Part shown: positions 40,193-50,053 of the stretch, in pieces
Numbering within the stretch: the stretch's first letter is position 1
Layout: each line of letters opens with the position of its first letter
NCBI RefSeq assembly: GCF_900095695.1
Contig: NZ_FMIQ01000037.1
Coordinates: forward strand, 16,748 to 80,747
DNA length: 64,000 nt
Direction: 5' to 3'
Source: Hafnia alvei
GTDB lineage: Bacteria > Pseudomonadota > Gammaproteobacteria > Enterobacterales > Enterobacteriaceae
The notes under the pieces: generated by a model
What the model was told of the DNA's origin: nothing
Databases searched by the model: none
What the model saw: only the letters and a program-made list of their open reading frames with translations
Made by a program: the position numbers and the translations under genes

Positions 40193-41104
40193 TTATTTCT
40201 CTGATTCGCCGCCGAGCGCTTCAATAATATTTTTGATTAACGCAGCCAGTTCGCTGGTCATCAAAATGAAATCGGCATCGAAACGCTGCGCATAATCGTC
40301 GCGGTCGATGTCTTCGTTCTGATCGCGAATCGTTTCAGAGAACTTCAAACGCTTCAGTGAACCATCGTCTGACAGCACTAACTGAATGCGCTCCTGCCAG
40401 TCCAACGCCAGCTTGGTGACCAGTTTGCCCGCTTCAATGTGAACGGCAATCTCGTCAGAAACCAGATCCTGTTTTTTGCAGCGGATCACGCCACCTTCTT
40501 CCAGAATCGCTTTCAGTTCGGCTTCGTCTTGCAGGGCAAAGCCTGCAGGGACTTCGCCGGAGCGCACCCATTCGGTCATCGTCAGCTCAATAGGGCTTTC
40601 CATGGTTAATGGCACAACCGGCAGCGAGCCAATGCTTTTACGCAACAGCGCTAAGGTGTCTTCTGCTTTTTTCGGACTGGCGGCATCGACCATGATCAGG
40701 CCATTCGCCATATCAATCCACAGCCAAGTCTGGCTGAAACGGCTGAATGCGCGCGGCAGTAACGTGTGCAGCACTTCGTCTTTTAACGAGTCTTTTTCGG
40801 TTTTCTTAAGCTTGCGGCCTTGCTCGCCTTCCAGCTTTTCAATCTTTGCCTGCAGCGCCTGCTTTAAGACCGGCGATGGTAAGATTTTTTCTTCTTTACG
40901 TGCGCACAGCAGGATTTGGTCGTTGACGTAGTGAGTCAGCGCATCGCTGTGGGAACCCATCGGAGAGACCCAGCCCGTTTTCGCCATATCCTGACTACCG
41001 CACGGCGTAAAGGCCATCGAGCCCAGCATTTTTTCAACTTCATCTGGCACCAGATGAACATCGCGGCTCAGACGGTAAACCAATAAATTCTTAAACCATA
41101 GCAT
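40193..41104 (-). CDS. rdgC: RdgC, recombination-associated DNA-binding protein
   Basis: RdgC forms a ring-shaped dimer that binds double-stranded DNA and restrains RecA; it is nucleoid-associated. The 303-aa protein has the exact E. coli length and starts [16 protein letters not shown]. Family segments include [26 protein letters not shown] and [25 protein letters not shown]. The ATG at 41102-41104 is chosen by this homology; twelve in-frame codons before it are unlike the family. The ppnP-rdgC-mak order is that of E. coli. An ERIC-like repeat lies just upstream, in the gap to mak. Confidence 0.97.
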   Translation of the reverse strand: MLWFKNLLVYRLSRDVHLVPDEVEKMLGSMAFTPCGSQDMAKTGWVSPMGSHSDALTHYVNDQILLCARKEEKILPSPVLKQALQAKIEKLEGEQGRKLKKTEKDSLKDEVLHTLLPRAFSRFSQTWLWIDMANGLIMVDAASPKKAEDTLALLRKSIGSLPVVPLTMESPIELTMTEWVRSGEVPAGFALQDEAELKAILEEGGVIRCKKQDLVSDEIAVHIEAGKLVTKLALDWQERIQLVLSDDGSLKRLKFSETIRDQNEDIDRDDYAQRFDADFILMTSELAALIKNIIEALGGESEK

Positions 41105-41144
41105 TAGCGTTGTCCCTGATCGTGACGCATCGCGCGCCATGTTT

Positions 41145-41226
41145 TATACCCTTCATACTTGAAGCTGCATCTATGTTGGCTGCGCTCTCTTGCCGCCTTG
41201 ATACAACTCCCATTATTTTGGGTATG
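41145..41226. repeat. ERIC-like repeat (short form)
   Basis: The ends are TATACCC and GGGTAT. The inner parts CATACTTgAAGCTGCAT, TGTTGGCTGCG and CAACTCccATTATTTTGGGTAT match the outer portions of enterobacterial intergenic consensus (ERIC) elements. The central ERIC core is missing or reduced (82 bp here). A second copy is at 51343-51440. Confidence 0.75.
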
Positions 41227-41341
41227 GCAATGTGTTAAACAGGCCGCATGATAACGAATAAAGAGGGTCGGCTGTAGTATTAATTGCCCGAGAAATTCTG
41301 CAAACTAGTTCGACTCAGTATTCGTCTGCTTAGGGGGCTAT

Positions 41342-42247
41342 GTGCGTATTGGTATAGATTTGGGCGGCACCAAAATTGAAGTTATTGCCTTGGGAAATAA
41401 CGGTCAGGCGCTGTTTCGGCATCGTATTGCCACCCCTCGTGATGACTATGCAAAAACCGTTGAGGCGATAGCGGGGCTGGTGGAGTTAGCCGAAAAGCAA
41501 ACCGGTCAGCGGGGGAGCGTGGGTGTGGGGATCCCTGGCACATTGTCGCCCTTTACCGGTCTAGTGAAAAATGCGAATTCCACCTGGCTGAATGGCCAAC
41601 CATTAGACAAAGATCTGGCTAAGCGCCTGTCGCGCGACGTTCGTTTGGCCAATGACGCCAACTGTCTTGCGGTGTCTGAAGCAACCGACGGAGCAGCTGC
41701 TGGGGCGCATCTGGTGTTTGCGGTGATTATCGGTACCGGCTGTGGCTCAGGCATTGCTATCGACGGGCGGGTACACGCGGGTGGAAACGGCATTGCGGGC
41801 GAGTGGGGACATAATCCTTTGCCTTGGCTTAATGACGACGAGTGGCAGTATCAGAAAGAGGTTCCTTGCTACTGTGGGAAATCAGGTTGTATTGAAACCT
41901 TTATTTCGGGTACCGGTTTCGAAACAGACTACCAGCGCTTAGGTGGTCAGCCGCTAGCGGGCGCTGAAATCATGGCGTTATCCCGCCAAGGTGATGCGTT
42001 GGCTGAGCGTGCGATCACCCACTATGAACAGCGACTGGCAAAATCGTTAGCCCACGTGATTAACATCATCGATCCTGACGTGGTGGTGCTTGGCGGTGGG
42101 ATGAGTAATGTGGACCGGTTATATACAACGGTGCCGCCGTTGATCTCAACGTGGGTATTCGGGCGGGAATGTGAAACGCCGGTACGTAAAGCCAAACACG
42201 GTGACTCCAGCGGCGTGCGCGGTGCTGCGTGGCTGTGGCCGCTTTGA
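41342..42247 (+). CDS. mak: Mak, manno(fructo)kinase of the ROK family
   Basis: Mak phosphorylates fructose, and mannose more weakly, at C6 with ATP. The 301-aa protein has the phosphate-1 loop IDLGGTK (residues 5-11), catalytic Asp105 in LANDANCLA and the ROK glycine motif IIGTGCGSG. It also has GEWGHNP and the zinc-binding CYCGKSGC followed by IETFISGTG. The start is GTG at 41342, as in E. coli, where the reading [10 protein letters not shown] is the same. It follows rdgC divergently. The next gene in E. coli is araJ, whereas here a 10-kb block intervenes. Confidence 0.96.
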   Translation: MRIGIDLGGTKIEVIALGNNGQALFRHRIATPRDDYAKTVEAIAGLVELAEKQTGQRGSVGVGIPGTLSPFTGLVKNANSTWLNGQPLDKDLAKRLSRDVRLANDANCLAVSEATDGAAAGAHLVFAVIIGTGCGSGIAIDGRVHAGGNGIAGEWGHNPLPWLNDDEWQYQKEVPCYCGKSGCIETFISGTGFETDYQRLGGQPLAGAEIMALSRQGDALAERAITHYEQRLAKSLAHVINIIDPDVVVLGGGMSNVDRLYTTVPPLISTWVFGRECETPVRKAKHGDSSGVRGAAWLWPL

Positions 42248-42253
42248 CATCAA

Positions 42254-42290
42254 TCCCGACTTTCTCTTGAGGAAAAAGTCGGGAAGATTT
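42254..42290. terminator. Terminator between mak and the MFS gene
   Basis: TCCCGACTTT / AAAAGTCGGGA stem followed by AGATTTATTT. It lies between converging stops. The T tract is broken. Confidence 0.6.
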
Positions 42291-42308
42291 ATTTCTGGTG
42301 CGAAAAAC

Positions 42309-43634
42309 TTACTTCGGCGCTACCGCGTTACGGCTAGGCACCGTGACGGTTCGATTGTGATTCAAACGTTGGATTGCAGGTAGCGCCAGCGCGGCGATTA
42401 AGCCACAGGCCGCCGCGGCCGAAAGCCACATTCCCGGCATCGCTTTGTCACCGGTGGCGTGGATCAGATAGCTGGATATGGCTGGTGTAAATCCGCCGAA
42501 AATCGCGGTAGCCAAGCTATAAGCCATGGAGAAGCCTGATGCGCGCACTTCTGCGGGCATGATTTCGGTGAGGCATACCACCATCGCGCCGTTGTAGCTG
42601 GCATACATAAACGACAGCCACAGTTCAACTTCAATCAAATGCGCAAAGCTTGGATGTGCTACCAGCCAGTTCAACGATGGATAGGACGTTAGCAGCATCA
42701 ACGCGCTAAACAGCAACAGCAATGGCCGCCGTCCTACTTTGTCTGACAGCGCGCCCATCACCGGCAGCCAGAACAGGTTTGAAATTCCCACCAACAGCGT
42801 GACTAAAAAGCTTTGCTGAGCGGTAAACTGCAACACCGTTTTGCCATAGGTTGGTGTGAAGGCCGTGATGAGATAGAACGACACCGTGGTGGTCACCACC
42901 ATAAACATGCCAACCAAAACCAATTGCCAGTTACTCGCCACTGAACGGGTAATTTCGCTCATGCTTGGGCGATGTTTGCGTTGGTTAAACGCCTTGGTTT
43001 CCTCCAACATACGACGGATATAAAACAAGAAAGGCACAATCAGGCAACCCACGATAAACGGAATGCGCCAACCCCACTCGGTCATCACGCTCTTCCCAAG
43101 GTACTGATTTAATCCCACGCCCAGCAATGCTGCAAAAATAACGGCAATTTGTTGGCTGCCGGATTGCCAGCTAACGTAGAACCCTTTGCGATCTTTCGGG
43201 GCAATCTCGGACAGGTAGACCGACACACCGCCCAGTTCCACACCGGCGGAAAACCCCTGGAGCAGGCGGCCCGCCAGAATCAGCAGGGGCGCAGCCATGC
43301 CGATACTGTGGTACGACGGCGTACAGGCGATAGTCAATGTTCCCAGCGCCATCAGGCCTAAGGTAATCAATAAACCCCGGCGGCGACCGTGATGGTCAAT
43401 ATAGGCACCCAGCACAATCGCACCCAGAGGTCGCATTAAGAAGCCTGCACCGAAGGTCATCAGCGTTAGCATTAACGAGGCAAAGGGGCTTTGGGTAGGG
43501 AAAAAGGTTTCGGCTATCGCGCTGGCGTAATAGCCAAACACCATAAAATCATACATCTCGAGAAAGTTACCGCTCGTTACGCGGAATACGGTTCGGGCGT
43601 TAGCCTGAGAGGGCTTTGAGGCAGATGAAGTCAT
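42309..43634 (-). CDS. MHS-family citrate/tricarballylate-type proton symporter (CitA/TcuC-like)
   Basis: This is a 441-aa, 12-span MFS permease of the metabolite:H+ symporter family. It is similar throughout to the CitA citrate and TcuC tricarballylate carriers. Shared segments are [82 protein letters not shown] and [13 protein letters not shown]. No tcuA/B or citrate fermentation genes lie nearby, so the substrate within the tricarboxylate group stays open. It converges on mak and is divergent from sbmC. Confidence 0.88.
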   Translation of the reverse strand: MTSSASKPSQANARTVFRVTSGNFLEMYDFMVFGYYASAIAETFFPTQSPFASLMLTLMTFGAGFLMRPLGAIVLGAYIDHHGRRRGLLITLGLMALGTLTIACTPSYHSIGMAAPLLILAGRLLQGFSAGVELGGVSVYLSEIAPKDRKGFYVSWQSGSQQIAVIFAALLGVGLNQYLGKSVMTEWGWRIPFIVGCLIVPFLFYIRRMLEETKAFNQRKHRPSMSEITRSVASNWQLVLVGMFMVVTTTVSFYLITAFTPTYGKTVLQFTAQQSFLVTLLVGISNLFWLPVMGALSDKVGRRPLLLLFSALMLLTSYPSLNWLVAHPSFAHLIEVELWLSFMYASYNGAMVVCLTEIMPAEVRASGFSMAYSLATAIFGGFTPAISSYLIHATGDKAMPGMWLSAAAACGLIAALALPAIQRLNHNRTVTVPSRNAVAPK

Positions 43635-43833
43635 ATGTTACTTCCTGTGTTTTTGTTTGCATTTTTTTTACAAGTTAATCACCGCCGAAAGTGTGATGTT
43701 GGTAGGTGTTTCTTTTTTGTGCATAAAAACCAATGTAACGATCTGTAAAATAGAGCGCTTGTTTTTTCATAAAATCCCGTAACGCGGCGCGAATCACAGA
43801 AGTGAAAATCAGCTGTTGGCAATTTGGTTTATT

Positions 43834-43862
43834 TTGACAATACTGTTTATGGATACAGTATT
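43834..43862 (+). promoter_or_regulatory. SOS (LexA-controlled) promoter of sbmC
   Basis: The LexA box at 43841-43860 is TACTGT-N8-ACAGTA, with symmetric outer bases extending the palindrome to ATACTGT/ACAGTAT. A consensus -35 TTGACA lies at 43834-43839, and the box covers the spacer up to a -10 near 43857-43862. Bound LexA would block the promoter. Confidence 0.9.
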
Positions 43863-43890
43863 TCACTTGGCAATGAGAGAGGGCGTTACA

Positions 43891-44361
43891 ATGGAAATGA
43901 TTGTAGAGCAGCGCGCCGAGCGCATTTTCGCGGGTATTCGCATGGTGGGGCCGTTAGACCAAAATGTGGGTGTCGGTTTCCAGAAACTATATCAGTGGAT
44001 TGATAATAATAAGGTGGATGAAAACGGTGACTGGATTGCGATCTATTACGACAATCCAGAAGAAGTTCCACCGGAAGAGATGCGCGTTGATACCGCGATT
44101 ACCGTCGAGCCTGATTTTGTTTTACCGGCCAATAGCGAAGGGGTTCGCATTGATACCTTGAAAGGCGGCTTATACGCGGTGGCGCAGGCGCATGTTGAAG
44201 ACGGTGATTTTGGTCGCCCGTGGATGGAGTTTTTCAACGAAGTGCTGCCAAGAAGCGGCTACGTGCCGATTAACGCGCCATGTTTTGAAAAATACCACAA
44301 CGATGGAACTGAAAGCGGCATCTGGGATTTTGAAATGTGTGTGCCTGTACAGAAGGCATAA
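43891..44361 (+). CDS. sbmC: SbmC (GyrI), DNA gyrase inhibitor
   Basis: SbmC binds DNA gyrase and protects cells from the gyrase poisons microcin B17 and quinolones. The 156-aa protein has the GyrI-like effector-binding fold. It aligns closely with E. coli SbmC (157 aa): ERIFAGIRMVGPLDQNVGVGF, DWIAIYYDNPEEVPPEEMR, GGLYAVAQAHVE, RPWMEFFNEVLP and IWDFEMCVPVQ. The ATG at 43891 follows GAGAGGGCG; the frame opens earlier, but that part contains the promoter. A near-perfect LexA box upstream predicts SOS induction, as in E. coli. The gene lies at a different place from E. coli sbmC. Confidence 0.94.
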   Translation: MEMIVEQRAERIFAGIRMVGPLDQNVGVGFQKLYQWIDNNKVDENGDWIAIYYDNPEEVPPEEMRVDTAITVEPDFVLPANSEGVRIDTLKGGLYAVAQAHVEDGDFGRPWMEFFNEVLPRSGYVPINAPCFEKYHNDGTESGIWDFEMCVPVQKA

Positions 44362-44432
44362 TATATTTTCTTTATTATCGACTGGGAAAATGCGCAGAGG
44401 GAATACGGGATGATATGCGTGTGTGAAGTGAT

Positions 44433-45299
44433 ATGTCGCTGACGGCTCATCCGTTTTTCACTGAGTTATTAAGTGGGCTGGTTTTGAATCCTCAGCAGCT
44501 CAAGCACACATACTTTGCTCAGCGTTCGCGTGATAGCCAAGGCCATTCGTTAGGGAATAGCCTTGGTGCGAAATTCCCGCGTCTTGAGATTGTTTTACGC
44601 GGCAGCTATACGGCAGAAAAGCCCGCTGGCACGAGCATCACGTTGGCTCACGGCGAAGCGTTGTTTATTCCTGCATTTGCTAGCAGCCAGCCGACGTGGG
44701 ACAAGGATGTATTATTGCTTAGCGTGCTGTTTGCGCCGTCCTACATTGGTTTTCATTTCTTTGATAAACGCGCTACGACGGCGGGTTTTCATCGTTTAAG
44801 AACGCTGGAAATAACCCAACAAAATGCCGAAGAGAGTGAACATATTTTACAGGCGCTAAACGCGTTGGCGGCAAGAACGGCAGATCCTGATATTGGTCGT
44901 TATTTGGTTCTGAGTTTGCTGCATGTTTGCCGTAACCAGTTGGCCTTACCGTTGGCAAATAAAATGCAGCGCGGTGCCTTTTTATATAAAAGTATCTGTA
45001 CCTACGTTCAGGATAATTTTTCCAGTGCGTTAACCCGTGAAAATACCGCGGTCATGTTTAATATCAGCGCTAATCATCTGTCTCGTATTTTTCAGCAAGA
45101 GGGAAGTATGAGCTTTATTGACTATCTGCACTGGGTGCGGTTGGGCAAAGCCAAGATGATCTTGCAGAAATACCATTTGAACGTGAACGAAGTGGCCCAC
45201 CGCTGTGGTTATAGCGATGCGAGCTACTTTTGCCGCCTGTTCAAGCGGCAGTTTGAGATAACGCCCTCGGAATACCGAGAGCGTTTCCTGTCGAGTTAA
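44433..45299 (+). CDS. ypdC: YpdC-like AraC-family regulator of the fry cluster
   Basis: This is a 288-aa AraC/XylS regulator. The N-terminal cupin-like sensing domain covers about residues 1-165. The C-terminal double helix-turn-helix (about 185-286) reads IFQQEGSMSFIDYLHWVRLGKAKMIL and VAHRCGYSDASYFCRLFKRQFEITPSEYRE. It adjoins the fry operon, as ypdC does in E. coli, and is the obvious local regulator. It converges on fryA and the two stop codons overlap (TTAA, 45296-45299). The upstream gene sbmC is 71 bases away on the same strand but unrelated. Confidence 0.85.
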   Translation: MSLTAHPFFTELLSGLVLNPQQLKHTYFAQRSRDSQGHSLGNSLGAKFPRLEIVLRGSYTAEKPAGTSITLAHGEALFIPAFASSQPTWDKDVLLLSVLFAPSYIGFHFFDKRATTAGFHRLRTLEITQQNAEESEHILQALNALAARTADPDIGRYLVLSLLHVCRNQLALPLANKMQRGAFLYKSICTYVQDNFSSALTRENTAVMFNISANHLSRIFQQEGSMSFIDYLHWVRLGKAKMILQKYHLNVNEVAHRCGYSDASYFCRLFKRQFEITPSEYRERFLSS

Positions 45300-47791
45300 A
45301 AGGTTAATTCGCTTTGTAGCAGCGAGAGAATGGCTTCTGCGTTGGGTGCTGAGCGCATCGCTTCGCGAAACTCTTTCTTCACTAATTTACGCGCGAGCTG
45401 GGAAAAGACTTTAACGTGACTAACGCTGTCTTGTGCGCCTAGAGTCAGCATAATAACGAAATCGACCTCACCCATTTCTGACTGCCAATCAATAACGTTT
45501 TCGAGCCGAGCAATGCTGATACTGGAGTGTTTAATATGAGTCGATTTGGTGTGCGGAATGGCAAAGCCAAAGCCGACGCCGGTGGTGACGATATCTTCAC
45601 GCTGCCAGATATCCTCTTCCAGTTCGGTAGGATGATCGGTGCGATCCTGAATGGCTAAATTGCCGCACAGGTATTGAATCACCTGTTCTTTATTCGTCAG
45701 GTGAGCGGGAACGATAATATTCTCTAGCGCCAGCAACGGTTTCTGATCTGCGGGGATCGCCTGCGTATCCAGTAACGCTTCAATATCGTTAGCCGATTTG
45801 CACTCACAGGCGCGGTTGGCCAGTGCTACGCACTCTTCGGCGCTGAGTTTGCGTGCCAGCTCTTTAATCGCCGGAATGCGCGCGCCGCTCATGCTGAGCT
45901 CGTCTAAACCTAGACCAATCAGCAGAGGCAGATAACGAGGTTCCCCACCGAGCTCACCGCACAGTCCCACCCAGCGTTCACGTCGATGCGCGACGTCGAT
46001 AATCTGGCGCAGCATACGCAGAAACGAAGGGGTAATCGGATTATAAAGGTGCGCGACGCGCTGGTTATTGCGATCGACGGCATACAGATATTGCGTCATA
46101 TCGTTGGAACCAATGCTAAAGAAATCAACCTCATCGCAGAAGTGGTCGATGATAAAACACACCGATGGCACTTCAACCATAATACCGAGCTCTAGGGTTT
46201 CGGCGTATCGCAAACCTTCTGCTTTCAGCGAGCGCTGAGCCGAGGCAATTTGCTGTTTTACCCACAGAATTTCATCGAGCGTGTGTACCATTGGGATCAT
46301 TAAACGCGCATACCCGGTGGTTGCCGCTCGAAGTATGGCGCGCAGCTGAATGGTAAATAGCTCGGTAAACTCGGGATAAATGCGCACCGCGCGATAGCCA
46401 AGAAACGGATTTTCTTCTTGAGGGATATTCAGGTAGCTGATTTTTTTGTCGCCGCCGATATCCATGGTACGAAAAATCACGGGATGGGTGCCCGCATTCA
46501 TCAACACCTGCTGGTAGGCTTCAAACTGTTCTTGTTCATCGGGCGCTTTATCGCGGTCCATAAACAACATTTCGGTGCGAAATAGGCCAATGCCTTCCGC
46601 CCCTTGGCTAAACGCCGCGGGGGCTTCTTGCGCAGTACCAATGTTGGCACCTATTTCAATGCAGCGCCCATCCTGCGTGACCGCTGGAAGATCCGCCATT
46701 TTCAGCTGACGTGCACGGTTTTGTTGTTCCAGCCCAAGTGCAACAGAGAAATACCCACTGACGTCTTCGTTGGGCTCAATCACTAGAATGCCGGCCTGCG
46801 CGTCGATAAAGACGGTCTTATCATCTAAGTGTTGCAAGGCCGACAGTTCGATCCCCGACAGCACGGGAATGCCCAACGAGCGCGCTAAAATGAGCGTATG
46901 CGAGGTGCGCCCGGTTTGCGTTAACACCATTCCTGCCAGTAGCTGTTTGTCTAAGCTTAAAAACTGACTCGGCGTGATATCTTCGGCGGCAATAATCGTC
47001 GGTTTATGCAAAACAAGGGGATCACCCAAATTGACGTTGGGATAGGCGACGTGCAGTAATTGAGCGGTAATGTCTCTAATGTCTTGCACGCGCTCGCGCA
47101 GGTACTCACTCGCCGACATGGCTAATTTGCCGCACACTTCTTCCATGCTTTCAATGGCTGCGGTCGCCAGACTGCACTTTCTCTGATTCAGATGACGCAA
47201 AATGTTTTGGCTAAATTCTTTGTCCTGAATCAGCGAGAGATGCGCATTGACAATGGTTTTGCTTTGCCCTTTTAGGCTGGTCAGCTGGTGGTTAAGCTGC
47301 TCGGCTAGCGCAATTAGGCTATGTTCAAGCAGGAGTGGGTCCTGCACGTTGGCCGGTTGTGATTTATAAATGTCGATATTGGTATGGCGGTAGATTAACA
47401 ACGCGCCATGCCCGATGCCGCTCGAGAGCCCACAGCCATGGATCAGGCTTGGCTGAAAACGAGAAAGCGAGCGTGGAATAGGGCGCGTGGTGGCTACCGG
47501 TAGAGGCTCAATTTCACTGTCGCTGTCGGCAAAGCTCTGTTTAATATAGGTATCTAACGCGCGATAGGCTTTTTCTTCATCGTGCCCGTGGATTTCTAGC
47601 AGGCAGGCGTCGTTGAACAATGTTCCGGTGCTGATAAGCGCTAGCGAACTTTTAGCGTCGGCACGGTGGTTTGAGCGCTGATTAATAAAGATAATCTCAC
47701 TGTCAAACAGACCGCACTGCCCCTTGAGCTCATAGGCTGGGCGGGCATGTAGGCCGTTTGGCAGAGGGCAGAGAAATTCTATCTTTAGCAT
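45296..47791 (-). CDS. fryA: FryA, HPr-enzyme I-EIIA(Fru) fused phosphoryl-transfer protein
   Basis: FryA is a cytoplasmic fusion carrying the whole soluble phosphate relay of a fructose-type PTS. The 831-aa protein equals E. coli FryA in length. Its domains in order are HPr (about 1-90; His15 in PNGLHARPAY), an enzyme I part (about 120-670) and EIIA-Fru (about 690-831; phospho-His in GFGFAIPHTKSTH). The enzyme I part has its phospho-His in QTGRTSHT plus EGIGLFRTEMLF, FFSIGSNDMTQY and GLCGELGGEPRYLPLL. It would phosphorylate FryB/FryC from PEP without the general PTS. It is the distal gene of the operon here, 26 bases after ypdE. Its stop overlaps that of ypdC. Confidence 0.95.
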   Translation of the reverse strand: MLKIEFLCPLPNGLHARPAYELKGQCGLFDSEIIFINQRSNHRADAKSSLALISTGTLFNDACLLEIHGHDEEKAYRALDTYIKQSFADSDSEIEPLPVATTRPIPRSLSRFQPSLIHGCGLSSGIGHGALLIYRHTNIDIYKSQPANVQDPLLLEHSLIALAEQLNHQLTSLKGQSKTIVNAHLSLIQDKEFSQNILRHLNQRKCSLATAAIESMEEVCGKLAMSASEYLRERVQDIRDITAQLLHVAYPNVNLGDPLVLHKPTIIAAEDITPSQFLSLDKQLLAGMVLTQTGRTSHTLILARSLGIPVLSGIELSALQHLDDKTVFIDAQAGILVIEPNEDVSGYFSVALGLEQQNRARQLKMADLPAVTQDGRCIEIGANIGTAQEAPAAFSQGAEGIGLFRTEMLFMDRDKAPDEQEQFEAYQQVLMNAGTHPVIFRTMDIGGDKKISYLNIPQEENPFLGYRAVRIYPEFTELFTIQLRAILRAATTGYARLMIPMVHTLDEILWVKQQIASAQRSLKAEGLRYAETLELGIMVEVPSVCFIIDHFCDEVDFFSIGSNDMTQYLYAVDRNNQRVAHLYNPITPSFLRMLRQIIDVAHRRERWVGLCGELGGEPRYLPLLIGLGLDELSMSGARIPAIKELARKLSAEECVALANRACECKSANDIEALLDTQAIPADQKPLLALENIIVPAHLTNKEQVIQYLCGNLAIQDRTDHPTELEEDIWQREDIVTTGVGFGFAIPHTKSTHIKHSSISIARLENVIDWQSEMGEVDFVIMLTLGAQDSVSHVKVFSQLARKLVKKEFREAMRSAPNAEAILSLLQSELTF

Positions 47792-47817
47792 GGCATGAAT
47801 CCTTTTCTAAACTCGCG

Positions 47818-48861
47818 CTACTGCGAAAAGTCCGTTAGATGATGGAGTGTGTCGGCATTCAGTCGATGGATGACTGCAACGAGAAGCTGTTTGGTCTGTT
47901 CGATATCCCGCAAATCTGCAATTGATGCGGCGCAATGACCATGTCGCGTCGGTGCACCCAGTACCGCGGTTGGAATACCTTTGCCGCAAAGATGTACGCT
48001 GCCGCCATCGGTACCGCCGTTGCTGAACATATCAGTCTGCAATGGAATGGCATTTTGCTGCGCGGTGTCTTGAATAAAGTTCAGCAGGCGCGGGGACGGA
48101 ATTAGGGTTTTGTCGTACATCACCAGCATCGGCCCTTGTCCAATTTGTCGATGATTCGCGGCGCCGTAATCGAAGTTTTTTGACCAACATGCGGTGTCGA
48201 GGATTAAGGCTAAATCAGGCTGAATCATGTGTGCCGCAGTTTTACCACCGCGCATTCCCACCTCTTCACTAGAAGAAGCAACTAGCCAAATTTCGGCTTC
48301 CAACTCAACGTTGCGCAGGGCGTACATTAATTCAATCAGCAAGAAACAGCCGAGCCTGTCATCAAAAGCTTTTCCCATGATACGCGATTCAGGAGAAAGC
48401 ACTTTGAAGTCGCTAGCGTAGGTAACGCGATCGCCAATGCGAACCCCACACTGATTCACTTCTTCCGCCGATGTAGCACCAATATCTACGCACAAATTAC
48501 GCGCTTCAGATCCGTGTAGCTCAGCGTCCAGTAATCCGTGGATTTTGTTGCCGTGCTGCGTAGTAATGCGAACGGGCTGCATGAAACGAGCTAGCATGCG
48601 CACATTGCCAATGGGGATAACCTCAACACCACCTTCGCGAGTGATGCTACGCACCATAAAACCCACTTCATCCATATGGGCGCAAATCATAATCTTTGGC
48701 CCTGAGGATTGGTTGAGCTGAATCAGCGTTGAGCCTAGCCCATCAAAAGAGACCTTTTTGCCGCATAGGTTTGCGTGCTGTATGAGAATATCGCGAACTT
48801 CCTGTTCGGAAGAGGCGATGGCATCTGCCTCGCAGAGGGCCTGCAAGAGATCGATATTCAT
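47818..48861 (-). CDS. ypdE: YpdE, M42-family aminopeptidase
   Basis: YpdE is a cobalt/zinc-dependent aminopeptidase of the FrvX/M42 family that trims N-terminal residues from small peptides. The 347-aa length equals E. coli YpdE. Metal and catalytic motifs are MICAHMDEVGFMVR (His and Asp), KAFDDRLGCF (bridging Asp), VASSSEEVGMRGG (Glu-Glu), LILDTACW and TRHGHCAASIADLRD (His). It overlaps ypdF by four bases. Aminopeptidases within a PTS operon suggest that the cargo may be a sugar-peptide or glycated amino acid; that is inference. Confidence 0.94.
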   Translation of the reverse strand: MNIDLLQALCEADAIASSEQEVRDILIQHANLCGKKVSFDGLGSTLIQLNQSSGPKIMICAHMDEVGFMVRSITREGGVEVIPIGNVRMLARFMQPVRITTQHGNKIHGLLDAELHGSEARNLCVDIGATSAEEVNQCGVRIGDRVTYASDFKVLSPESRIMGKAFDDRLGCFLLIELMYALRNVELEAEIWLVASSSEEVGMRGGKTAAHMIQPDLALILDTACWSKNFDYGAANHRQIGQGPMLVMYDKTLIPSPRLLNFIQDTAQQNAIPLQTDMFSNGGTDGGSVHLCGKGIPTAVLGAPTRHGHCAASIADLRDIEQTKQLLVAVIHRLNADTLHHLTDFSQ

Positions 48862-49967
48862 TGGATATCCTCGCCGGTGGTCAGCAATTGTTTGGGCATT
48901 TGGTATAAAACATCACAGCCGTTTTCGGTGACCAATACCACGTCTTCAATGCGCACGCCGCCCAGCTCTGGCAGGTAAATGCCGGGTTCTACGGTCAGCA
49001 GCATGCCGGCCTGTAGCAGCGTGGTGTCTGTTGGCGAGAAACGCGGATTTTCATGCACATCAATGCCAATGGCGTGGCCGGTATTATGGCCAAAGAAATT
49101 GCCATAGCCTGCGGCTGAAATGATGGAGCGTGCCACGCCGTCGACATCACAGCAGCGCACGCCTGGTCGAATAGCGGCGATGGCAGCGAGTTGAGCCTGC
49201 AATACCACCTGGTAAATCGCATAAAGCGGGTGCTCTTGCAGCGGTTTATCGTCATTGCCCTCAACCAAAAACGTGCGGGTCATGTCCGAACAATACCCCT
49301 GATATTGAGCACCAAAGTCGAGCGTGATCAACTCTCCGGCTTCAACGACTTTTTGTGAGGCTTTGGCATGAGGCATGGCCCCACGGATCCCGCTGGCAAC
49401 GATGGTGTCGAATGATGTTTTTTCCGCGCCTTCGTTTTTCATGAACCATTCAAGTTCGTTGGCGATCTGATGTTCCGTCATGCCGGGGCGAATATATTGG
49501 CGAATGTGAGCGCAGGCGCAGTCGGCAATTAAACATGCAGATTTGATGGTGTCGATCTCGGCCTGCGTTTTTATTTGGCGCAGTTCATCGAGACAAATTG
49601 GGCTCATCTCAGCGTTAATTTTTTCGATAAGAGACAGGCTTTGGCTGTAGCTCAGATGCTCGGCTTCAAACCCAACACAGGTGAGTTTTTCCTGCGCAAT
49701 GATTTGATTGAGGATGGCCGATGCGTGGTGTTGCGTATCCGTCATGTGCAGTTGATAACTCTCTGCCTTGGCGGAGAGTTCATGATAATAACGTGAGTCG
49801 ACCAAAATATGCTGGCTGGTGCGGGTGATAAAGAGATATCCCGATGAGCTAAGCAACCCAGTATGACTAAATTTATTCTGTTTAGCGTTAATAATAACGG
49901 CGTCTAAATTGCGTTTGGCTAGCCATATTTGACAGGCGGCGATCGCTGAATAGGGGGATTTATGCAT
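48858..49967 (-). CDS. ypdF: YpdF, M24-family Xaa-Pro/Met aminopeptidase
   Basis: YpdF is a pita-bread-fold metallopeptidase. In E. coli it removes N-terminal Met and acts on Xaa-Pro peptides. The 369-aa protein has an N-terminal creatinase-like domain (about 1-135) and a C-terminal M24 domain. Metal ligands are seen in ELITLDFGAQYQGYCSDMTRTF (two Asp), NTGHAIGIDVHENPRF (His), LTVEPGIYLPELGGVRIED (Glu) and the final Glu before DVVL. It is coupled to ypdE by a four-base overlap and follows fryC by 86 bases. Confidence 0.94.
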   Translation of the reverse strand: MHKSPYSAIAACQIWLAKRNLDAVIINAKQNKFSHTGLLSSSGYLFITRTSQHILVDSRYYHELSAKAESYQLHMTDTQHHASAILNQIIAQEKLTCVGFEAEHLSYSQSLSLIEKINAEMSPICLDELRQIKTQAEIDTIKSACLIADCACAHIRQYIRPGMTEHQIANELEWFMKNEGAEKTSFDTIVASGIRGAMPHAKASQKVVEAGELITLDFGAQYQGYCSDMTRTFLVEGNDDKPLQEHPLYAIYQVVLQAQLAAIAAIRPGVRCCDVDGVARSIISAAGYGNFFGHNTGHAIGIDVHENPRFSPTDTTLLQAGMLLTVEPGIYLPELGGVRIEDVVLVTENGCDVLYQMPKQLLTTGEDIQ

Positions 49968-50053
49968 GAGCTACTCGCTTAAATATCATGTTAAGGCAGA
50001 CCCGCCATACTTGCTGCCACCGACTGTTAACGTGATGGCAGCACCTTTATCAA

